A DNA stretch of 64,000 nucleotides from Mya arenaria (lineage: Eukaryota > Mollusca > Bivalvia > Myida > Myidae), in contig NC_069133.1 of the NCBI RefSeq assembly GCF_026914265.1, positions 11,167,937 to 11,231,936 of the forward strand, given 5' to 3'. Positions 1 through 11,499 of this stretch are shown piece by piece; the first letter of the stretch is position 1, and the number at the start of each line of letters is the position of its first letter. The notes beneath the pieces are model-generated. The model worked only from the letters and a program-made list of their open reading frames with translations. It did not search any database and had not been told where the DNA came from. Made by a program: the position numbers and the translations under genes.

Positions 1-1620
1 CAAGAAAGTGTGCAAACAAGAAAAAATGGTAGCCACCCGAAATAATGAAACGTCAACCGACAACGTCACAGAGGTATAGCCCAATGCAGTGTGTTTTTAT
101 CAACAAAACGTATGATTAAGTGCTGATTTTAAATTGTTGCATATTATGATTACATTTAAAAAAGAAAAACACGTCATTCCAAAGACAAAGACTTTGTGTA
201 AATACATGTCAATTTATATAAGTTCACTTCCAGTATTTTCTAAATGCATTCTTGTGTTTGTCAGAGTGCGAGTTAATGCGTAAATATATTGTTGTGTTTC
301 CTCCGTAAAGGTATTGTACCTTTTTAAATCTGTTTGAAAGTTTGTGTCTGTTTTCTTTTTTTACGGTTTGGATGAAAACATAATCCTTAATTATAAAATC
401 TATAGAAAAACGAACCTTGTATTGCGCTCGATGTCTATAGTGATCATGCCATTTTGTATATGTTTCATTGTTAAACGCGAGACTCTTTTGTTTTGGAACC
501 AATTACAATGGCCTTTTTAATAATGAAATTGTATAAATTGTACAACAAAATTATAATTATTCAATTATATAATATAAAAGTAAAAAATGAGTTTCAAAAC
601 CTCTTTTTTCAGTGTTTATTTAGTACATATGGGTATCTTTAATAATATAAACAATAAAATAATAATATAATAAAAAATATTAATATCTGTAATAATGCTG
701 TGGATTAATCTATAACAATTCAACTTAATTGCTAAAAATTTTTTTAAAGGTATGAAAATAAGAAAATGTTTTTACAAGACCAAAATTATCAACACAGCTA
801 ATATTGCTAACTGTAATAGGAAGTCCATAATGAGTCAGATTTGTACTTAAAAAATCAAAGTCAGCACTTTGTATAATAGTAGAGCAATCGCAACTACAAG
901 TTGTTGAAAACAGGCAAACAAGGAAATTTAAAAAAAAATCACACTATTTTCAGCGTTTAAGTATTGTATATATATATAGCCCTATTTTGATCTTCCCTTA
1001 TTTGTTAAAATACAGAGCTAGCCTCTCATAACACGCTCTTAAGAATTTCAAGTATTCAACACATGAGATTTAGTTGGTTCAGTAAAGAGTGATCGACCTC
1101 TATGAAAAATGTGATCAGATCTTAGCTGGTTCAGCTAGGAGTGGTTAAAGTCTATGAGTATAGTGTTGTTGTTAAAACTAAAAACATAACATTTCTAGTT
1201 GTTGTTTTTTTTAATTTCATAGATATGAGTAGCGATTGACATTGGTAAGGATTTCCTGCGAATAATCACTTCTGAGTTACAGCACTAATACTTTTTTGCA
1301 ATTGTATTCTTGTTATAAATAGACATGCGCTTTATTTCAAGTTAAATTATGTTCTTGTATTATTCTTTCAGCTTGAAGGAAAAAGGGGGTAATACTTGTC
1401 TGAAATAAACAGTTCACTATATGTGTGTCTACATCTGTACAATAGGCAAACGGTGCACATGTAAACGATAAAAGTAAATAAACTATTGCACTATGTGATG
1501 TGTTATTTTCTTTCATTTTTGTATAGACATTGATAATGAATCAAGCTTAATCTTTATTTCAAGACTCTATTTGAAGCAAAATAATTTGTTTGGGCGTAAA
1601 ATTTATGACGTTATTTATCT
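1..1620. other. AT-rich intergenic DNA, no gene seen
   Basis: No convincing coding region, RNA gene or element is visible. From about 780 the sequence begins to match the DNA just right of the Polinton; the shared phrase AATGAGTCAGATTT occurs near 828 and near 28388. This marks the left part of segmental copy 1. A further shared phrase, GACCTCTATGAA near 1095, matches CAACCTCTATGAA near 28810. Confidence 0.6.
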
Positions 1621-1624
1621 GTTC

Positions 1625-3695
1625 TTGTCTAAGGGGCACCGGGGTTACACATCGGGTCTAGTCCAACTGGTTTCCCCGTTACACAATCTGTCCTTGTCTA
1701 GCGGACACCTGGATTACACATCCGGTCTTGTCCTACGGGCATCGCCGTTACTAATTCTACATGTCTAACGAACACCGGGGTTACACATCGGGTCTAGTTC
1801 CACGGGCAACGTCGTTACTCAATCTGGCCTGGTCTTACGGACACCGGGGTTACACATCCGGTTAGTCATACGCGCATCATCGTTACCCAATCAATCTGTT
1901 CTTGTTTAACGGATACCGGGGTTACATATCGGGTCTTTTCATACGGGCATCGCCGTTACTCAATCTGGCCTTGTCTAACGGACACCGGGGCTACACATCC
2001 GGTCTAGTCCTACGGACATCGACGTTACTCAATCTGTCCTTGTCTAACGGGCATCGGGGTTACACATCTGGTCTAGTCCTACGGGCAACGCCGTTACTTA
2101 ATTTGCCCTTGTCTAAAAGACATTGGGGTTACACATCCGGTCTAGTCCTACGGGCATCGCCGTTACTCAATCTGGCCTTGTCTAACGGACACCGGGGTTA
2201 CATTTCGGGTCGAGTCCTAGGTGCATCGCCGTTACTCAATCTGTCCTTTTCTAACGGACATCGGGGTTAAATATTCGGTCTAGTCCTACGGGCATCGCCA
2301 TTACTCAAGCTGTCCTTGTCTAATGGACACCGGGGTTAGACATCGGATTAAGTCCTACGGGCATCGCCGTTACTCAATCTGTTCTTGTCTTACGGGCATC
2401 GCCGTTACTCAATCTGTCCTTGTCTAACGGACATCGGGGTAACATATCAGGTCTATTCCCACGGACATCGCCGTTACTCAATCTGTCCTTGTCTGACGGA
2501 CACCGGGGTTACACATCCAGTCAAGTCCTACGTACTTCGGCGTTACTCAATCTGTTCTTGTCTAACGGACACCGGGGTAACATAACAGGTCTATTCCCAC
2601 GGATATCGCCGTTACTCAATCTGTCCTTGTCTGACGGACACCGGGGTTACACATCTAGTCAAGTCCTACGTACTTCGCCGTTACTCAATCTGGCCTTGTC
2701 TAACAAACACTTGGGTAACATATCGGGTCTAGTCCTACGGGCATCGCCGTTACTCAATCTGTCCTTGTCTAACGGACACCGGGGTAACACATCAGGTCTA
2801 ATCCTACGGACATCGCCGTTACTCAATCTGTCCTTGTTTATCAGACATAGGGGTTACACATCGGTTCTAGTCCTACGGACATCGCCGTTACTCGATCTTT
2901 CCTTGTCTGACTGACACCGGGGTTACATATCGGGCCTAGTCCTACGGACATCGCCGTTACTCAATCTGTCCTTGTCTAACGGACACCGGGGTTATATATC
3001 GGGTATAGTCCTACGTGCTTCGCCGTTACTCAATTTGTCCTTGTCTGACTGACACCGGGGTTACACATCCAGTCAAGTCCTACGTACATCGCCTTTTCTC
3101 AAACTGGCCTTGTCTAACGGACACCGGAGTTACACATCGGGTCTAGTCCTACGGACATCTCCGTTACTCAATCAAGCCTTGTCTTATGGGCATCGGGGTA
3201 ACACATCGGGTCTAGTCCTACGGACATAATCGTTACTCAATCTGTCCTTGTCTGACGGACACCGGGGTTACACATCCAGTCAAGTCCTACGTCCTTCGCC
3301 GTTACTCAATCTGGCCTTGTCTAACGGACACCGGGGGAACACATCGGGTCTAATCATACGGACATCGCCGTTACTCAATCTGTCCTTGTTTAACAGACAT
3401 AGGGGTTACACATCGGGTCTAGTCCTACGGACATCGCCGTTACTCAATCTGTCCTTGTCTTACGGACACCGGGGTTACATATCAGGTTTATTCCCACGGA
3501 CATCGCCGTTACTCAGTCTGGCCTTGTCTAACAGTCACCGGGGTTGCACATCGGGTCAAGTCCTACGGACATCGCCGTTACTCAATCTGGCCTTGCCTTA
3601 CGGGCATCGGGGTTACACATCAGGTCTAATCATATGGACATCGCCGTTACTCAATCTGTCCTTTCCTAACGGGCATCTGGGTTACACATTTTCTT
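1625..3695. repeat. 69-bp minisatellite, about 30 copies
   Basis: Tandem units of about 69 bp containing the phrases GGACACCGGGGTTACACATC and GCCGTTACTCAATCTG, with alternating CTGTCC and CTGGCC ends. 69 is 23 codons, so one plus-strand frame stays open over many units and gives long but spurious-looking open stretches of a 23-residue repeat. Other frames are also partly open, stops recur between blocks, and copy 2 keeps only decayed kin. I read it as non-coding. Unit number is from span divided by period. Confidence 0.9.
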
Positions 3696-3793
3696 AGCTT
3701 AATTCGCAGTTGCATTTCACTTTTTCTACATATAGGGAGAATCTTATTATATATACCCGCATGTTACCTTCAAATCAACAACCAAACGTGTAT

Positions 3794-4192
3794 ATCTGAT
3801 ACTGCATTAAGTGGAACAGACTGTGCAAGGTCGATAGAAATCCTTGTCATACCTGGTACTGCATTAAGTGGAACAGACTGTGCAAGGTCGATAAAAATCC
3901 CTGTCATATCTGGTATTTCATTAAGGGGAACAGACTGTGCAAGGTCGATACAAATCCCTATCATATCTGATATTGCATTTAGGGGAACAGACTGTTCAAG
4001 TTCGATAGAAATCCCTGTCATATCTGATATTGCATTAAGGGGAACAGACTGTAAAAGGTCGATAGAAATCCCTGTCATATATGATATTGCATTAAAGGGA
4101 ACAGACTGTGCAAAGTCGATAAAAATCCCTGTCATATCTAGTATTGCATTTAGGGGAACAGACTGTACAAGACCGATTGAAATCCCTGTCCT
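3794..4192. repeat. 57-bp minisatellite, seven copies
   Basis: Seven units of 57 bp with the core GGGGAACAGACTGT and AAATCCCTGTCATAT. 57 is 19 codons, so the minus strand is open for about 120 codons across the array. Single decayed units of the same repeat sit at the matching places in segmental copies 2 (near 32145) and 3 (near 40450), after the same ATGTTACCTT-type lead-in. This shows that the unit predates the duplication and expanded only here. Confidence 0.9.
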
Positions 4193-5160
4193 CTTTTTAT
4201 CGAAAAACTTACTGTTCGAGACGTGACTACATCGTAAGAAATCGTTGAAATAGGTTTTGTGGTCGCTTGCACGTAGTCAATATCCGCGATTGTTTAAGTA
4301 CAGCTAAGGAGCGGTACTCATAGAATATCTTATGTCATTTCCTATATTGAAGTCCTTTCTTAAGCTTCATAATTACCATCTTATTAAACAATGTCAATGT
4401 TGAACATTCCTTTTCATACACTTAAATCACAATTAATATTTCTAATGGAAACAAAACCTTATTACAATTGTATTATATATTTTAAATTGACAATGAAAAT
4501 TCGCTGATATGTAGAAGTGACAGATGCACAAACAAAATGCGTGTCTCATTTGAAAACTGTAATCGGCCAAATGTGAGTCCAGCTTAGTGAAAGACAAGTC
4601 AACATAGAACCATAATCACATTTTGTGAAAAATCACAATATGCACAAATCACTTTTGAACAAAGTGTGATTTCATTTTCTCGATTTATAATTTGTGATAT
4701 TTTGTGATACGAATCGAATCGAAGCACAATTTCATAGTAACCATTGTTATAGTTGTCATACTTTGTCGTCGGGCAAAGCATGACGGACATATGGGGATCA
4801 TGTTGTCCGACATCGTCGTCGTTTACATCGTCATACATTCCTGTCCGTTCTCTTACTTGAACATCCGTCATCCAGTCTTTATTGAACTTAGTTACAATGT
4901 TTATTGGCATACTATCTTGACTGATTTCAACAACAGCCAAATGGCAATATTAAACTTATTAAGTTATATGTTGCCACACATATATAGTGTCTGCACGTAT
5001 ACATACATGCAGCAGTATCTATGACACGTCACGACGCGTTATGATAATATCCAAGCACATGCTCTTCCGAGCCGATATCACCTTCCGGTCTTTATCACTA
5101 GTTAATAATATATTCGTACCTTTAAATTTAAATGCATATGTAGATATACCGTACAAAAGT
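4193..5160. other. Duplicated non-coding flank
   Basis: No gene is seen. Bases about 4200-4320 match about 40540-40625, and about 4695-4930 match about 41110-41275 (shared phrases include ATGGCGGACAT-type and CATACTATCTTGA-type strings). Short open stretches on both strands here are not conserved in the second copy and are not reported as genes. Confidence 0.65.
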
Positions 5161-5163
5161 TCG

Positions 5164-5250
5164 GTAGTTGTAGTAGAAGTAGTAGTAGTGGTAGTGGTAG
5201 TTGTAGTAGTAGTAGCAGTTACAGTAACAGTAGCAGTAGTAGAAGTAGAA
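5164..5250. repeat. GTA-rich trinucleotide microsatellite
   Basis: Imperfect (GTA)n run with GTT, GCA and GAA variants. It lies about 0.3 kb after the duplicated flank, as does the (TAC)n run at 41575 in copy 3. Translated valine runs here are artefacts of the repeat. Confidence 0.9.
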
Positions 5251-7425
5251 GGTCCGACCGTTCTTGGTAAGAAATGCTCAACGTGCTTAAAATATTTTTG
5301 ATATGTGGCAACTCCATATCATATCAGTTTATTTTACATCCGAAAGATCGATGTTAATAGGATGAAAAGAATATATGGTTATAAGGAAAACAAATACATT
5401 TCAGAGCATGGGAATATCATCGTCTTAAGTATTCAATTTAAAGTGGTATCCATACTTAACACGATTTTTGGAGATGAAAGTAAGATATTCAAATGTTAAG
5501 GAAGAATATTTCAGAAAACGCATACGAAAAATAATTGTATTTAAACTGCTTCTCAACTATCCTTCCCTAACTCTTGTTTATCCTAAAAGCTCATCTTTAA
5601 AATCTGTTCAAATTCTAATGTTATGGAAGTTGAAAGAAATAGTCTTGCATCCAAAACAATATATCAATGACAAGGCCAACTTGTTTTGAAAACAGAATGA
5701 GTTATTGGGCAAGAAATTGTTTGAGGCTCAATTTTAGTTCCTGTGCTACTAGCTTCAAGCTCTTTTGGTGAGGTTATGATTACAAAATATTGTGCAGGAT
5801 ATATCAAAATGAATGACGCATACTTCTTAAACCTTGAACATGTTTTCGAGGCGACCTAGTATGGAAGCGTAAATCGTATATACTGATGATACGATTTTCT
5901 TATCTTATCAACTGATGAAGTGAATTTGACAATTTACGTTGTATCGACAAAAACAATTGAACCTTTTATGTTGACTTCATTACCATTTTTATAATCGAAC
6001 TTAACATTCCGTTCATAATGACAAGGATTCTGCTCACAAGTTTCCTTGAATTTTAGTAAATATATCGGATCTTACATTTGACCTTATGACATACTGTTTG
6101 ACCATATACGGCTTGTTAAGAAGGCAAAAAGTGACCAAATTGAGTTTATTTTGTGCACAGTATTAACGTAATATTTCTTTCACCAAGTTACCTATCTATT
6201 GACACAGCATATCCAAGTATCTGATGTAACCAATTTGTTATTCCTATGTAAACAACAGCAAAATCAATACCAAAACATGGTACATGACCTCGAATTTATA
6301 AAGACAGCTTTTCGGTTTCATTTTTCATTGATTCTTGGCCAAAATTGCGTCCTAAACAAATCGAGGAAAATAACGCGGACTGGCCGGAAATTGTCAGAAT
6401 TGAAGTATAAATCCTTAAAAAGGCCTAATGCAATGACCCAAATGACACTAAATTGGAGACAGAAACGTTTAAACACCACATACACACATCCCAAACAGAC
6501 GAAAATGCATCCAAATATATAGTAAAAAGATGTTGGTCTCTTTTATATTATCAAATGACACTTAAACATTTTATTAGAGTGTTATAAAAACTGCCCTATT
6601 GAATTATAAGAGCTAGATAATATTTTCTCTGAAAATGGACCAAGCTAGATGACATATATTCCAGGTATCCTAAAAGATAAGAACAATTCATTGCATTCTG
6701 TTTGACTAAATCTGAGGAACCAACAACTAAACGATTATTACAACGATACCATGCATGGCAATGTACGTATAAACTGAATGATATTAACCCGGCGTGACAA
6801 TTTGACTACATTTTATTAGTTTCGAAAACACTTAAAGTGAACATTTCGTTAAAATGTACGTACTTGAACAACTTCCTGAGTTTGGAATATATTGGTGATA
6901 GTTTGAATATTATACTAGTTATTATATGGTATTTCAATTATTCATTCAATTTTTACAATCAATATATCAATATTTACGTTAGGGTTAGACAATTAAGCAA
7001 CACATATATAGATCTACATCATTTAGGCCAATAAACGTGTTAATCACAATCAATCGTTTAATAAATATGTTTTAGAAAACTACTCAAAATATAAATAATT
7101 TCGTAATCAATCAATCAACTTATATATTTATTATAAATCCTTCAGTCAAAAAAAATATAAACGCACAAATAACACTTAAAAACCAAGCAAAATTTAAATT
7201 GATACAAAATGTTAAAATAGCATGGCTGGTGCCTTGTTAAGATAGTAAAACCTGAAATAAGCTTTGTATAAATTGAAAAGACACAGGCAATTTGTGTAAT
7301 ATAAACGTTCAAATTGGCGTAAAAAGGTTAATTATCATGAAACGTTCGTTACATAGACGACAAAAAATCATCATTTTGCAAGATGTGTTCGATGGAATAT
7401 TTAATGTTAATTTTACAGCATAAGA
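5251..7425. other. AT-rich non-coding part of segmental copy 1
   Basis: No supported gene. Several stretches match copies 2 and 3: about 5650-5730 with 42095-42175 (AATGACAAGGCCA), about 5860-5960 with 33600-33720 and 42310-42420, and about 6440-6500 with the 50-bp repeat at 42929. About 7210-7270 resembles 35140-35200. Open stretches of 60-107 codons occur but show no domain and no conservation of frame. Confidence 0.6.
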
Positions 7426-8262
7426 CCGCCAGACCTCCAGGACCCGTACATCACGCAACAAGGCCGCTAGGCCTCTAACTTCACGCCGCTAGGCCGGCAG
7501 TTTCAGGCAACAAGGCTGCTAGGCCTCTAACTTCACGCCGCTAGGCCGGCAGTTTCAGGTAACAAGGCTGCTAGGACTCTAACTTCAAGCCGCTAGGCCG
7601 GCCGTTTCAGGCAATACGGCTGCTAGGCCTCTATCTTCACGCCGCTAGGCCGGCAGTTAGACACAACAAGGCCGCTAGGCCTCTAACTTCACGCAGCTAG
7701 GCCGGCAGTTTCAGGCAACTAGGCCGCTAGGCCTCTAACTTCACGCCGCTAGGCCGGCAGTTTCACGCAACAAGGCCGCTAGGCCTCTAACTTCACGCCG
7801 CTAGGCCTGCAGTTTCAGGCAACAAGGCCGATAGGCCTCTAACTTCACGCAGCAGCTAGGCCGGCAGTTTCAGGCAACTAGGCCGCTAGGCCTCTATCTT
7901 CACGCCGCTAGGCCGGCAGTTTTTGGCAACAAGGCCACTAGGCCTCTAACTTCACGCCGCTTGGCCGGCAGTTTCAGGCAACTAGACCGCTAGGCATCTA
8001 ACTTCACGCCGCTAGGCCGGCAGTTTCACGCAACAAGGCCGCTAGGCCTCTAACTTCACGCCGCTAGGCCGGCAGTTTCAGGCAACTAGGCCGAAAGGCC
8101 TCTAACTTCACACCGCTAGGCCGGCAGTTTCAGGCAACTATGCCGCTGGGCCTCTAGCTTCACGCCGCTAGGTCGGCAGTTTCAGGCAACTAGGCCGCTG
8201 GGCCTCTAACTTCAAGCAGCTAGGCCGGCATTTTCAGGCAACTAGGCCGCTAGGCTACCAGC
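7426..8262. repeat. 52-bp GC-rich minisatellite, about 16 copies
   Basis: Tandem 52-bp units built from GGCCGCTAGGCCTCTAACTT and CGCCGCTAGGCCGGCAG, so each unit carries the near-palindromic CCGCTAGGCC core twice. It is a GC-rich island in AT-rich DNA. A short decayed version lies in the matching place in copy 2 (35315-35420), between the same flanks (CATTTTGCA-like before, ACTCAAAATGA-like after). No coding role is apparent. Confidence 0.9.
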
Positions 8263-9330
8263 TTCACAGTACACTCAAAATGATTTCTTTAACCGTTCTT
8301 TGAAAGTTTCAGTTAAAGTCATGGCAGATCAAGAAAGGAGGTACTTAAGTCAAGTTCAATTGCATGGATCTCTTTAGACTATTCAATCGATAAAGAGGTT
8401 TATACTACGGGTTTGCTACATATCACAATACTTTAACTAATTGCTGTACATCTAGTCTCATGTTTTTATAATTATTATTCTTAAATCATATTTGTTTATC
8501 TAAAAAATGGCATTTTCATTTGGGGAATATCAAATACGTTTGTACTTTACATTTATAATTTATGAAGTAAAATTCGTCAAATGGGGTTTATAAAACGAAT
8601 TTATATGTATTCACCTGTCAATTGATTGACTAATAGTTATACCTAAATGAACATGAAAACGAATGTACGACACATTAATTATGATCAAAGTTTAAATTGT
8701 CTTATTACTTTGCAAAAATATCGAAGTTTCAGGCTCGTCAATTATGTATGCAATGTTCGAGGTTTGTCCGTTACTTAAATATTATCTATGTACGAGCTCT
8801 AGATCTATTTCTTGACATCCTACCCGTGCACGGATGTTTTCTAGTATGTCTTCATTCTTCATCAGTTACACCGTTTCAAACATGGCCTTGTATTACCTTG
8901 TAGATACATATTCCCCTCTTAACCACAGAGTAATTAGTTGAAAGGCCTTCGTGTTTTGGTTCACACGCCATGTACATATAGACTTTCCGCCACGCCGCAA
9001 GTATTTGTCTGTAATTCTGTTAGCACTTTTACAAACCTTAGGCCACTTGAATCTGATGCATCAGAAAACACATCTGCTTCACTATAAAAATCAAAGTCAG
9101 ATAACAAAACAAAACTAGCAGATGTATTAAATTTGTGAAAGGAATAGTTTAAAAATGAATAAAAACACAAACAACTTTAATTAGAATTTCATTCCCACCC
9201 TGGCTGTTAATAACGTCTAAGCTTCAACAAATGCTGAAAAAGCTTAAATGTTTAATAACCTTTTTTGGTCTAATTAAATCCGTTCTGATTAAAAAACCCA
9301 CTTCCTAATATATCCACTGTTCCTTATAGT
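8263..9330. other. AT-rich non-coding DNA
   Basis: No gene, repeat array or RNA gene recognised. The first 60 bases match the start of 35421 onward in copy 2. Confidence 0.5.
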
Positions 9331-9334
9331 TCTC

Positions 9335-10560
9335 CTGATGCCTCATTTCTGAGCAGGAAACAAAGTTGTTTGGATCCTGCAGTGGGTCATTTGCCAGATT
9401 TTATCGGCCTTAAACGTGAAGGAGCAGGTGCTCTAGTGGCTTCATTGTCTTCTTTTCTTACCAAATTAATCGCTTCCTCCTCCACATTTACATCACCATG
9501 AACGCTTGCTTATGTTACCCCTTTTTTAAGAAGTCTGATTCCTTCGAAGTTGTCAAACTATCGACTTGTTTCTATTCTAAGCTGTTTGGGAAGTTAAAAG
9601 AACGCTGTATTAATAAAATACTGCACAATTACGTTTTTATTCATGACCTCATTTCATCGTATCAATCTGGATTTACCAAAGGGACTCTACAGTAATTCAA
9701 CTTGCTTTTCATAAAGTTGAATCTGACAAGCTCTCGATGAGGGCAGGGAGCTGAGGGCTGTATTATGTGATATATCTAAAGCCTTTGATCGCGTCTGGCA
9801 TATAGGTCTTATATATACATAATAAATGGCATCAGAGGTAACCACCTGATCAACTTTATATCATATCTCGCGGTAGTAAACATGTCGTTGTTTCGTCATG
9901 TAGTGTCTGATTTACTGGCAGGAGTACTTCAGGGCTATATTGTTCGCCCTCTTTTTGTTCCCATCTTCACACACTACATTGTTTCTGATATTAAAGTTAC
10001 TAACCTATATAATGTGGTCGAGACACCTTACGCTTCAGCTACTCTCATCAATTCTAAACTTCAAAAAAAACAATCAAGTCACGTAAATGGCTAGTCACAT
10101 TTAATCCATTGAAAACAGAGTCAATGTTGTTTTTTTCTCTAGGAAACGGTATCAATTGATTCATCCACCCCTGTTTATGCACAATATCATATACAAAGTG
10201 ATCGTTCCCACAAACATCTCGGTCGCTGTTTTTTCTAGAACAAAGAAACATAGACTTGTTCTCTGTTATAAGATGAAAAACGGCAAGGCACCTGATTATT
10301 GAACTTTGTTTAACCTTCCCATGTGTCGAAGCCAATCATATGCATCATAATTTCTTTCTGCTTCAATCCGGCATCGGAATTTCCTTCCAAAAGCGACGAT
10401 ACAATCGGAATCAATCAAATCATTCAAATATAATCTTCACCCACACTCGGCAAACTAACCCCACATTACAATGTCGGTTCACGACGAAGGTAAATAATGC
10501 CTTGCCATCTAAGGCTTGGCTTCAGTTCCTTTAAGCATGATATTCACCGAAAAATATCAT
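9335..10560 (+). mobile_element. Decayed LINE (Jockey/CR1-like reverse transcriptase)
   Basis: Plus-strand fragments translate to recognisable pieces of a non-LTR retrotransposon ORF2. A stretch near 9500-9690 reads KLFGKLKERCINKIL and ISSYQSGFTKG, typical of the RT fingers. Near 9740-9990 come AFDRVW-like and SDLLAGVLQG-like pieces. A C-terminal part near 10220-10530 has YKMKNGKAPDY-like, LPHYNV-like and RRVNNALPS-like pieces. The pieces lie in several frames with many stops and frameshifts, so the copy is dead and old. The 5' part and endonuclease are absent. The exact LINE clade was not determined. Confidence 0.8.
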
Positions 10561-11400
10561 TGCTTTCATTAAAAGCGTTTCTATTTCTTCTAATATACCC
10601 CTCACCACAGAGACAGCGTTGTTTGAGTGACCTCCCTTGTGCACATACCGATCACAATCTACCTTAAGGTGAAGAAAGCTTAAGTTTTGAACAGAACAAG
10701 GAAGTATTTCTATGTGTACATGTGCAGAAATTTGAATAGATTCGTTGTTTGTGGTGACTGCTAAAACGTTGTATATCGGGGTTGTATGTCATGCATGAAA
10801 TCAAAACCCAAGTAATAGCTACATTTATTAAACGTAATAACAGTATGGATCATTTATTGTACCTTAAACATCTTTCTGATTACAGGCATTTTGACCGCAA
10901 ATGCTCGCAATGAGCTAAATTGACTTAATATCTTTAACAAAGGAATTTACATAAGGTTTAAGTAACTTGTTTTCCGATTCTTATCTTTTGTAATATTGAA
11001 CATAATTTTGTTAATTGAAATAAAATACTGTTTAAATTAAGTTTAAACATTGCTAAGTACCAAGTTCTTGTCTGCGCTTAACAGTTTTAATTCTCTGAAC
11101 AAAGATTTAGGGAAATAAGGCTCTGTTAGGTTATTTACATTTAAAACATTTAAAATTGTGTCATATTTAATTGAACGGTATGTATCGATTCGACAAATTA
11201 AATCAACCATTTGTAAATATATAACACTGAAATTATTAACGCACTTTCAAATACAGCAAGTGTTACCTATTGAATCGATTTAGTACATCTAGACCCAACG
11301 ATTAAGTCAAAATACGGAAGAAAATAAAAACCTTACTCGATATGATATTCTAACTACGATTTTCGATTTAGTAGGTACTAAACAGCACATCACTCAAACG
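10561..11400. other. Non-coding DNA upstream of GPCR1
   Basis: No gene seen. The last 150 bases share blocks with the DNA just before GPCR2 and GPCR3 (GTAGGTACTAAACAGC near 11370 matches 36300; ATACGGAAGAAAAT near 11312 matches 43690), so this holds the conserved upstream region of the gene family. Confidence 0.55.
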
Positions 11401-11406
11401 GTGTCT

Positions 11407-11412
11407 TATAAA
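11407..11412 (+). promoter_or_regulatory. Candidate TATA box of GPCR1
   Basis: TATAAA lies 88 bp before the start codon inside a block conserved ahead of all three receptor copies (TTATAAAGTTGTG here and in copy 2). In copy 3 the matching site reads GATAAAGCTGTG. The function is inferred from position and conservation only. Confidence 0.4.
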
Positions 11413-11499
11413 GTTGTGCACTATGGTGTAATGGATTGAGTTAATCAAATACTACGTTTTGATTGACATTTTTTAAGTTTAAACACAAGTTCATAAGAG

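Noticed and set aside
1571-3697. Long plus-strand open frames with a 23-residue repeat
   Set aside because: They follow from a 69-bp period without a stop in one frame. Other frames are also partly open, starts are mostly non-ATG, and the paralogous region is decayed.
3770-4135. 121-codon minus-strand frame with a 19-residue repeat
   Set aside because: Produced by the 57-bp period. Copies 2 and 3 hold only one degenerate unit, so there is no sign of a conserved protein.
4599-5024. Overlapping frames of about 110 codons on both strands
   Set aside because: The paralogous DNA at 41110-41400 does not preserve either frame.
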